Source: Cyanodermella asteris
Taxonomy: Eukaryota; Ascomycota; Lecanoromycetes; Ostropales; Stictidaceae
DNA length: 64,000 nt
Reading direction: 5' to 3'
NCBI GenBank assembly: GCA_900618795.1
Contig: UYJD01000003.1
Coordinates: 1,246,144 to 1,310,143, forward strand
Shown: positions 54,643-64,000 of the stretch, piece after piece
Position numbering within the stretch: the stretch's first letter is position 1
Layout: each line of letters opens with the position of its first letter
Notes under the pieces: model-generated
The model's input: only the letters and a program-made list of their open reading frames with translations
What the model was told of the DNA's origin: nothing
Database searches by the model: none
Position numbers and translations under genes: made by a program

Positions 54643-56955
54643 GCTTGCGTGCTCGTCATGTCCTTTATCGCGCTTGCCTGTGCTGTTTATAATCTGGGGC
54701 CCCAGACTTCCTTCTCCGCTCTCCGTTTTCTCTCCCTTGACGGATCATGTGGTCGGCTGTTATGTGAAAGGTGATAGAGAATGGAGGACGCCGGACCCAG
54801 GTCTACGCATACAATGGAGCGAAGGAAGCCGGGATTCAGATGAACAAGGTCGTCGACATGATGGACTAGGGAATGGACTAGGGAAGAGCTTGGACACGCA
54901 GCACAGGACCGGGAAAGGAATGGCCAACACACGACTCAGCATTACGACTTCACATGGGATCAGCCGAAGGTAGTTGAAATGCATGCCGAGTTTACTCAGA
55001 GCTGAATTCACGACTCGTGGGGGATTTTGAGGCAAGCACCAGCCGTACCGCTATACACCATAGCAAGGGACACTGGCGGTCTGCAGTCCATGATGAGCGA
55101 TCTTCCGAGTCGCTTGAAAGGCAATGCCCAAAGCCACACAATCATCGGCGGACAATGTCCGATTTGGCGAGACGATCACTTACCGCGAGCTGGTGGATAC
55201 CGCGATGATCCGGCGATAGACTGTGACTCGACAACAAGCGATGCTGATAGCGTCGTGGAACTGTCACAGTACGCTCATGGTCGGGTCGTCGTGAGGGGAC
55301 ACACCCGGCACAGACCTTTGTCGCATACGAGCTACCACCGACTTTCTTCGCAAGCCATGTTGGTTGCAAACGTTTGGAGGGGTCGAACGACGCGGCCTGC
55401 CCGACGGCTTGCCGAAGCTCAAAGTCGACAATACTCGCGTCGCCGATCTCACCACTACAAGGCTACTTTTGAGCACGAGCGCCCGTGAATTTCCAGCACC
55501 TCGATGCTTTGTCAATGCTGAGAAATGCGTTGTTCTGAAGCGGTGAGTATGGTGATGGGGCTTGCTCCTAGCATTTGATGCTCATTTGAGCACATCGCGG
55601 GCATTGATGCACTCCGCAGACACTCATTGTGTGGGTTCGTTCCAGAATGACACCGGCGCAAAAGCCTGGTTTGCGCAGTGCTCTATGGCTTGCCAAGCAG
55701 TTGGAACAGGGAGACCCGGATTTGCTGGCACATCAGGCAATAAAAGCCAGTCTGAACTATGGGCGACACGCGACACTTCACTACGCAAGAGCCTCGTTGA
55801 AGACTGTGTGTCCTTGGACCCCAAGCCTGGTGGATACTGCTTCGGAATCGACCGGAAGCTGCTTTTGAAGGCTCGGGCGCATGCGCGGCCTGGATTCGTA
55901 CGTCTGCGAGTGTGCGCATCGACGCGATGCTCGAAAAATTTGCGAGGCCCATCTACGCAGTATTTTGCACGGAGAAAGCATTCGCGCGGAAAAGGTTGAA
56001 ATCCTCAAATCAAAGTCGCGAGCTTTTTCTTGGTGTCGAAAACATGGCGAGTCTCGACTGCAGCGCCTGCAGGAGCTGGCCGCCACAAGCTGTAAATTTC
56101 GTGTGGCTTTGCAGTGGGGTGTCTGATTGTGGGTATTTCCTTGTAATTTTACGCGCTACTCCCGTTTCTTTTGTAACTTCCCTGGAAGCGTCGAGTGTGG
56201 ATCCTGGCAGGATGTGATGCCGACTACTCGACTGGCCGTTCCACAGTGGTCGGTTAGTGGCCTTTTACGTGCCCCTCTCCACCTTCTCCGGCGGGGGTGC
56301 AAGCATAAGCACTAACTAGCACCAGCAGTGACTGGCTCACTGCAAATCGACGACAGCGGCCCTTCAGCGGATGCTGCGTCCCGCTGCAGGCCATCACACA
56401 CCTGAGGCGGTCCAGATGCTGCTTTACGTCTGCTAGTAACCGCTCGTCGTTGCATGCGGCAGCACTAGTGTCGTTAAATACTCTCTTGCTTAGCCAATTT
56501 GTTGGAATTCGTTGTTTGGGTGGGTCTAGCCTCAGTCAGACCCTCTGACGACACGACCAGTTCGTTTCCTCCAAATGTGGCCGGGATTTGAAGTGCACCA
56601 CGTTTGCTGGCATTATTCTGCGCTGACCTGACAGGCCATTCAAGAGCCATGAATGTTAGGATTGATCAGCAATCGATACATTGATGGATACTGCGGAACG
56701 ACACTAGAGGTCGGGTATCACAGCCTTTTCTCTGAGTATGGAGGAGGATACGATGATACGGCGTAGACCAACGATCATAGCCAGCCCCTCCTCCTTCGGA
56801 CAGTGCAAATAATGAACAGTCTCAAATACTCATCAGCAAGATCTCAGCTTTGGTAAATGGGCGCCCAGTTTACTGTGTGGCAGGTGCCACCTTGGATCCG
56901 GGTTAATTCCCTTGTGGGCCGCACGCACGAAAACGAATCGGTTCCATAATCAATT

Positions 56956-57192
56956 TCAGTGTGAAATCCTACGATATTGAAGTGCAGCAGTGGGCATCGG
57001 GAAATGAGAAGACACGAAATGCAAGTTTGCATCATAGCTGTAGAATGTGAGGGGTTCGTCCCGGTAGCGGGGTGGCTGAATCTCGGCCTGAAATGGATGG
57101 CCTTTTGAAAGTGCTAGCAACAGCGTCGTGGACATTGAAAGCACGCTAAGTCCCAAGAGACTGGCTCGTGTCTGTCCGTGGGCACCGCACAT
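56956..57192 (-). CDS. Possible small secreted protein (weak)
   Basis: A 78-codon frame from an ATG. Residues 11-28 (SLLGLSVLSMSTTLLLAL) would make a fair secretion signal. The mature part has no Cys. An overlapping frame (56844..57035) encodes a protein-like tail, RIQGGTCHTVNWAPIYQS, which could be joined by a GT-AG splice with a weak donor (GTCTTC). No family is recognised, and this may be chance. Confidence 0.2.
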   Translation of the reverse strand: MCGAHGQTRASLLGLSVLSMSTTLLLALSKGHPFQAEIQPPRYRDEPLTFYSYDANLHFVSSHFPMPTAALQYRRISH

Positions 57193-59755
57193 GGGGGTTC
57201 CAGAAGTTCTATTGAAACATTAAAGAGCAGTACCAATTCAAAGAGCCTCCGAATTCGGCATCGAGTCGTGTTGGATGCTGTTTCGGCCAGTGACGAGAAA
57301 AGCGCTGTCGGCGCGGCTTGCCTTCACATGCAATGGCTATAAATCGGTGCCAAAACTGAGTAGCCGCCAGCTTCATAGCTTCAATCGGGTTCAAGGTAGG
57401 GCTGATTGTCTCTAGCCTGCATGTTGTCGCCACTAATCATAGTGTTGCCCCTTCTTTGCTGAGGAATATGTTTTGCCTTGTTTTGAGACTTGACCGTGAG
57501 AAACCCGGTGTCGTTTCTGGTATCGCCAGCGATCATAGACCAGGTATTGGTTTCAGTAAAATGTTCAGCGGTGCTCAGATAGTCTTGACCACCAGTCGGA
57601 CGCCGAAATTATGTGCATATCGTGTGTCCGCGACGTGAAAGCACGTCTCCCACTTTTGTCGATGACCTCGTAGCATGAAGTTATGGATTGATGACGGACG
57701 TGAGCGATGCTGACGCCAATAAAAGCGAGTCCAATCGCGAGGCCACTGCAAGAACGAAGTCATGTGAATAGCGTTCAGGGAACGGGCGCTGCTGATTTGT
57801 CGACGACAGGGCGCGGTACATTAAAGACATACTCAAGGACCACAAGCCAAGCTTCAAGTCCTTGTTAGATGTGGCATTGTTGTGAAAGAGCCGTAGAATT
57901 AGCCGGTGGACGAAGCCAGCGAGCAGAACAGAGAGAGCGGAAGCGGACGTCAAGACCGAGAACGGCGATGATCGATGGTGGGAGAAAGACAGGGTGCAGT
58001 TCGGTAGACAAGAGGCTGCCGCGAAGTCACGATGGCGGCGGTCACATGCCAGCGGACTTGTTCTCCGCCTGCCAGAAAGTACAGTGACATCGTTCACACA
58101 TCGACTGATCGGCCTGACCATATCCGGGTCCTCGTAAATCAAGGCTCGAGGGTGACTACGGACTAGACGACAGCCATCGTGGCTCGGAAAACAGGTATGA
58201 TTGCTCGAACAGCTTGCTGGACTGCTGGCAGTGTGATATCCGGCGCCTCAAAAGTTTATGCCTTACTGAAGACGCGAAAAGACCCCGCAGAACAAGCATG
58301 CACACGACCGGAAGCCTGCTCAGCCAGCTGCATGCTACACTTTGAGCAGCTCTCGAAGGACATGCCAGCCTTGACTAATGCATTATTCCATACGCGCGCG
58401 TTGATCAGCATGCTGATTTTGTTCGTCTGTCGCATGTTTCATCGGCTTTCCGAGATTGCCACGCTTGCGTAGCTCTACCAAGGCTTCGCCAGCGTCGATC
58501 TTGTTACTGTCATGTTCATTGTTCATCGAGTTCCATCCGAACAATTTCGCTAACTTTTTTATATACGTGCATCTCCTCACAACTCACTATTCGTGGCCTT
58601 GACTGAGCCATGCAGACGCTTCAAACCCGTCGTTCGCATGGCTTAAGCATTGTCCCTCCGTCATCTCACTGTGAAACTGCCATGGGGGGGACCTCCCGGT
58701 CCGAAGGATCCCTGTCAAACGCTAGCCGAAAAGGGCTGCTTTGGCCAGTTGACCAGTCAGCATGACTCGGCATCGTTATTGTTCATTCGAGCGCGAGGAT
58801 GCGAGACTTGACTGCAGAACATCGGATGTGTTGTGTTTGGCATTCGCTCCTTCAATTGAATGCAGTTGATTATTCACTCACGTTGCCGGCACTCCGCTAT
58901 AAGCATTGGAAGCCGCATGGCAGCCGCCTTTTGCAGCAGCTCGATCTGCCACGAACTGAGGCCTGGCTGGGCGCGGATCACAAGGTTCCCACATGTGGAT
59001 CTAGTGCGTCCAGGGTGCCAGGGAATAGCTTTCGGCCTGTACACGTTTGTGGCTGCCATCTTCCAGGTGCGCCGTGGCCCGACGCTCGACCGCTCGACGG
59101 TCGGCCGCGTTGGCAAGAAGCACGGCAGAATCTTTTTCGTTGAGCGCAGGATCTTCTGCATGGCTCCGCAACCCTTCCATTCGCGGTGTTACAGACGGAA
59201 GGGAAGAGACACGCAGGACAGCAGGAAGGGTGGGATGGGTGTGGGAAACGTGCTTGTAATTAACATTCCGCCGGCCGCCATTCGACCGGCGAGTCAGAAG
59301 AGTCTATGCGTCCTGCGACGGGCAACTTGTGGACTAGTGCATCATAGGTAGTCCATCCTCGGCTTTCACCTTGGAAATCATTCCTGTCCGTCTGCCGTTA
59401 TAAAGTGGGCGCGGCGACAGCTCGGTCGGGAATGGGAGACGGTTCTGCGGCCACGGATTCGTCGTCGCCCATAAATAACCAATCACCTCGGCGGCGAGCC
59501 AGGTTAGCTTACCGGCGTGGTATCGATGACCAGTTGCATTCGCCATTCTTGTGAAGCTACGCCACAGTCTGAACGAGGGCGGCGGGCGAGCTTGTTCCCT
59601 GACACAGGACGGACGGAGGGTCGCCAGTGACCCAGCGCAGCATTATCTTTTTTCCTTTTTCTGGCGGCCGCGAGATCGAGGCCGTGTCAAGCCTCCTGGG
59701 GCTGCTTGCTGCGGGAGCGACGTGGGAGTGGTAAGGAAGAAGGGCTCGAATGTCC

Positions 59756-59790
59756 TGCCCTGCCCTGCTCTGCTCTGCTCTGCTCGGCTC
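59756..59790 (+). repeat. Pentamer tandem repeat (TGCCC/TGCTC) upstream of areA
   Basis: Seven 5-bp units: two TGCCC, four TGCTC, one GGCTC. They lie in the CT-rich tract that probably belongs to the areA promoter or 5' leader. Confidence 0.8.
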
Positions 59791-60026
59791 GTTCTCCAGT
59801 CCGCAGACTCCACCATTCACCAGCTAGAATTACTGCCGAGCGTCCCGCGCCCGCGCATCACCGGCTGCATCCTTCTCGTTCGCCCCAAGAACTACAGCGA
59901 CTTCGACACTTGTCGCCGCCCTCACCTGCTCAACCTCCCCCATCCCACTGCCGCTGCGTGCACCCTTCCAGCGCCCGTCCGTCGTCGCGCGCTTCGCTTC
60001 TCTTCTCATCTCATCTCGCCCTGTGA

Positions 60027-62822
60027 AAGCCTGGATCCCACGCTGCCTGCTTCGACGAGCGCTCGTCCGACCGCACCCCTCTGACCCTTCCACCTTCGAG
60101 GCCGTCGCGGCCCCAGCTCGTCAAGCTGGATCTCTCACCCAAGCGCTCGGCTGTGCGCACCGAGTTGCTGCAGAACGCCTACTTTGCAGACTGGAAGAAC
60201 GACACCTGCCCTACAGACCTCGATGATCCCGCAGAGATGGAGAAGCGAGATCCGCTCGCGACGTCGATATGGCGTCTGTACAGCCAGACCAAGACTCAAC
60301 TGCCCAACAAGGAGCGCATGGAGAACCTGACCTGGCGCTTGATGGCCATGAAGCTGAGGCAGCGAAAAGAGATGGAGGACAATCAGATGAGGTATGCGAA
60401 AGCTCAAGAGTGTTGGCAGCACCCTTCCGACGCTCTATCATTCGCTCCCGCCTGAGGGACTTGCTAACAGCTCACTCGTCCGTGTAGACCACCGCAGGGC
60501 AGAAATCCGACATCGGCGCCGTCTGGTATTGCTCAGCTCCGTGCTGCGTCCCAGGATGCTTCGTTCGACAAGCACTTGGACGAAATGAACATGGACGATT
60601 TTGTTCTGCCCGAGTTCCCCGAAGGTCCGGCCAAGGAAGACACCACCAACCCGAACGCAATCCCCATCAAAGCCCAGAGACATCAGTCGTTTCATCAAAC
60701 CCTCCCTACTGCCTCCGCACCCGTCAATCCCGAGCTGTCTCAGCAGAACGAATTTGGTTATCTGCAGAAACATGTCCGGAAAACGAGCATTGACGACAGA
60801 AAGGCAGGTTCCATTCCTCCCTTCATTCAACCCGAGAACTAACTTCTGGTATAGACTCGGAAACGACCAGCGGATTTTTCCCCTCCCCAGCCTGCTGTCA
60901 GCATCGGACTGGACCACGGGAACTTAGACCTCGGTGACTATTCCTTGGAAGGCGGCGCTTATAATCATCCTGGCGACACCTCCTCGAGCGTCCATTTCTC
61001 CATCGACGAGTTCCATAATCCCAGTGAACCTATACTCCACTCTGCCGGTCCCTTCCAGCAGCACTTTTTCTCTCCCGTCGGCTCGCCTATCAATCAGAAC
61101 GGACCATTTTCGGTGTATAATAATAATAACAACACACCTCTCGGCTCGTCCTTGAAGACAAGTGACGACTACTATTCTCCACCGGCATCGGGTTTCCCCT
61201 CCACTGCGTCCACGCCCCAGCCAATGGCCGCGAACGATGACATGTACTTTGATTTGACCCATCGACCGAACTCCAATTTTCCGGGCAACAGGCACTCCAA
61301 TCTCTCTAGCTCGCTGCAAGGAGGACAGTGGCAATACCATCCCAGCGACGACATGGCCTTTAGCGCTCCATCCAGTGGGTCGATGACGGGCTTTACCAGT
61401 GCTCCGACGTTCAACATGCAACAGCAACAGCACATTAATCCTTCGCAGGTCTTGCAGCCCGAATATACCAACCCACATGTGAACAACCTTGGCGGAGGGC
61501 GTGGTGACAACATGTTTACATTTGGTGGAGATTCGGATGCAGAAGAAGAAGAAGTGCCAGCTTCAGCAAATGACCCCAATTTTGTGCCGTCCATCAACAG
61601 ATTTGAGGATAGTTCCATGCAGATGGCCAACAATATGCGCTGGTCAAGCGGTAACCTGGCTGGCATGGGAGCCAATATGGCCGCTCGCTATCCCGGTGGG
61701 CCTACGAGGAAACAGGTCACGATGGCTGAGGATAGCATGATGCAAGGAGTTCCAGACTGGTCCCATTCTAGCCTGCCACGAGGATCGTCAATGGCAAATT
61801 TTGGTGCAATGAACACCGACCCAAGGCTCAAGAAGATTCCTCGCACAAGCTCGACTCCCAATGCTCTCAACATGGTACAGCAGGGTATGTCCATGCACAC
61901 GGGACCTAACTCACCGCTCGAATCCGGTCTTACTAGTGCATTGCCTTCCCGGCCCTCAACTCCAGGAGGCTCAAAACCCGGCGAATCCAGTGCTCCCACC
62001 ACGTGTACCAACTGTTTCACTCAGACTACCCCGCTTTGGCGACGCAATCCTGAAGGACAGCCTCTTTGCAATGCGTGTGGCTTATTTTTGAAGCTCCACG
62101 GAGTCGTACGCCCTCTGTCGTTGAAGACGGATGTGATCAAGAAGCGCAATAGAGGCTCGAATACAACGGCAAATGCTCCTTCTGGAACTAATACTCGTTC
62201 AGCCAAGAAAGCTTCTAGAAAGAACTCCACCGTTCAGAGTCCAGTCGCAACCACACCTCCGGCTAGCAAGGAATCAACGAACACTTCAGCTATCGACTCT
62301 GCTTCGCCAGGTTCGAACCAAGGCTCAGGCGACGGAAACACTACTGCTGGTAGCACGCCTGCAAGCAGCCACGGACCTCCACTGGTCGCAAAAGCTACAG
62401 GTGTCGTGCCAATTGCTGCTAAGCCGCCTACCGTGTCAGCGCCTACCGCATCGACCGGTGCTACTGCGTCGTCACCTCTTGCAGCGAGTCTTCCGAGAAG
62501 TGTCAACAATGGCATGGCTACTAAACGTCAGCGTAGGCAGTCCAAGGCAAGCGTTGGCGCAGCCGCTGCCCAGCCACCTCAATTCCAGCCTATGGACACG
62601 GACGGTCAAGATCAGGACGGTGACGACAGCGCAGGCCTACAGACCGCTCGCAACACGCCTAATGCAATGGGAGCAGGTGGGAGCAGTGCTAACCTGGGTA
62701 ATATGGGTGGTCTCTCGATGGGTCAGGTAGCCGCCGGGGCTCATGGCCACATGGCCATGGCTGGTGGACCGGGAGGCGCTGGTGGACCACAAGAGTGGGA
62801 ATGGCTTACTATGAGTCTGTAA
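60027..62822 (+). CDS. areA: GATA-type nitrogen regulator AreA/NIT-2 (5' end unresolved)
   Basis: Exons (at most 60027)..60391, 60488..60803 and 60855..62822. The N-terminal homology block starts before any in-frame [19 protein letters not shown] precedes the first ATG (60237), and [17 protein letters not shown] follows it. So an upstream start exon or a non-AUG start must exist. From 60237 the protein is 812 aa. The GATA zinc finger is CTNC-17-CNAC with TTPLWRR, followed by the basic [11 protein letters not shown]. The C-terminus EWEWLTMSL is the usual AreA tail, the part needed for NmrA contact. AreA activates genes for secondary nitrogen sources when ammonium and glutamine are low, in the nucleus. 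The intron at 60804..60854 has a GC donor; a GT alternative breaks frame. Low-complexity Asn, Ser, Pro, Thr and Ala stretches flank the finger. Confidence 0.9.
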
Positions 62823-64000
62823 GACAGCAATCCACAAACCATTTAGCTCTGGGTATGACAGTGATGGGTGAAGACGAGTGATAAATACGGCCTGGGAATG
62901 AACATCGGGGTGGGAATACGAGGATGGTTGTTTGGACGCATATGCAGGGAGGGAATGTTTCCGGTTCAGTCCGCTGACGGAGCTCAAACTGGAAGCTTCG
63001 GATACGAGCATCGACGGACGCGACGACAGCAGCTCGAAGTGTCGACTTTTACTTCCGCTGACGGGGCGTGCAGCCTCGGGTACGTGCATTTGGGGTCAAC
63101 CTGACCTCGCCATTTCCAACGGCGAGGTCCATCTGATATCACCGCGTCTCAGGAGCCTCACCCCACTCCTGAGAAGTGCGCAACATTGTGGATTTTGTTT
63201 TTGGGTATTTGCTTTTGAAGGGCGGGATTTTGTTTTAGGCTTCTGTGACTGGTTGCATTTTGCGAAATGTCTCTCTGTTCACGAGCCGGCTGCGGTCTGC
63301 TTCTTCGCAGTTTGTCAGGCTTGCAACGCGACGGTCTCAGCACATGTTTTGGGTTGGGGTTCTCTGCTTATTTGGAATTCCGCGCACAACCGCAACAGGA
63401 CATGTGAACACGAACTTGATAAACGGGGATCTGTGCCATCCGGTCAGGGAATGGAATCGGTATGATATAAGATTCTAGCCCACGGGATTGTGCTTTAGGG
63501 AGCTATGGGCTTCGATATATTGGGAGGTGGAGTCACATCTGTGAATGAAGGGATAGAAGCCACAGAAGCACACATCAAGCTGGGCTGGAATCTTGTCACG
63601 ACTGGTGTCATGATCCTGGCGATCAAATGCGTATACACACTCAGATGAATATATCTCGTAATTGCTTCATCTTGAGACCATCGATGATCGTGTAGTATCG
63701 ACTCTTAGATGATACCGTCCACGTGAAGACTGTCCGCTTCGCAGCACCTTTTACATCCTAGAAATTGTCTCATACCTCAGAGTACCTGTCGATTCTGGAC
63801 CCTTGTTCGCGCCTTCGACAGGACACCGTTACACATGATCATTAAAATAAAAATCAAGCTTGAATTCGGTCAAAATTGTCCCAGGCCAGCTGGGGCGATG
63901 TGGGCTCCTGGCCAAATCGTGTAAAAACCCATATGCATTCGGACAAAGTTTTTTTTGCCAGCGTACGTTCTCGTATTTCTGCTCCATTACCGCGTACAAG
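62823..64000. other. Downstream flank of areA; no gene seen
   Basis: The first few hundred bases are likely areA 3' UTR; areA mRNA stability is known to be controlled through its 3' UTR, but I see no specific motif. Open frames near 62932..63465 lack domains. The last 500 bp are AT-richer with no long frame. Confidence 0.4.

Larger units (their letters stand above)
52891..60026. other. Gene-poor stretch, 7.1 kb, upstream of areA
   Basis: I found no well-supported gene. Several frames of 100-207 codons are open (53997..54620, 55027..55488, 55562..55999, 57681..58142) but lack domains, and often two or three frames are open together. Listed separately are a G-run cluster, a dense GATA-site cluster, a weak signal-peptide ORF and a pentamer repeat. 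Very long upstream regions are common for areA-type genes, so part of this may be its promoter and leader; that is inference. Confidence 0.45.

Noticed and set aside
55027-55999. Several overlapping plus-strand frames suggestive of a gene or decayed gene
   Set aside because: Two or more frames are open at once over GC-rich DNA, with no domain and no coherent intron chain.
1-64000. tRNA genes
   Set aside because: I scanned by eye for the GTTCGA-type B box with a matching A box and acceptor stem and found none that fits; a covariance-model search would be decisive.

Overview
The window looks like euchromatic chromosome from a filamentous ascomycete (Pezizomycotina). The grounds are many introns of about 48-80 nt with GTNNGT donors, an areA/nit-2 type GATA factor ending in the usual fungal tail, and fungal-restricted families (HET, DUF3431, DUF3425, a membrane-anchored GH16 enzyme). 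Dothideomycetes is my best guess for the class; this is inference, not shown by the sequence. I see no CRISPR, no rRNA, no confident tRNA, and no recognisable transposon or viral element. Twenty genes are well supported; three more are weak candidates.

Left part (0-10 kb): mostly housekeeping genes. APC10 (cell cycle) converges on LEU2 (leucine synthesis). Then come a small NAD(P)-binding protein, a DUF3431 membrane-anchored protein and the spliceosome-disassembly G-patch protein TFIP11/Ntr1.

Accessory part (10-21 kb): a HET-domain gene lies between two genes that both encode VHS domains. The larger copy (VHS-GAT-NPF) resembles Lsb5. The smaller has only the VHS part and keeps the same two intron positions and phases. 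A DUF3425 regulator-like gene and a Ser/Gly/Ala-rich small protein follow.

Middle part (21-46 kb): a polytopic family 2 glycosyltransferase and a membrane-anchored GH16 glucanase-like enzyme are divergently transcribed, which suggests cell-wall work. After 3.6 kb of apparently empty DNA come UTP10 (ribosome biogenesis), a histidine-type phosphatase, WRAP73/Wdr8, mitochondrial Mn superoxide dismutase and a Thr-rich secreted protein.

Right part (46-64 kb): an NRAMP metal transporter converges on the helicase DRS1; a monocarboxylate-type MFS transporter is divergent from DRS1. A 7.1 kb gene-poor stretch then leads to areA, the master nitrogen regulator. That stretch holds a dense cluster of GATA-factor sites. 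Intron models were worked out by hand from splice signals and reading-frame continuity. The least certain boundaries are the areA start, MFS intron 1 and the WRAP73 3' end; each is discussed in its entry.
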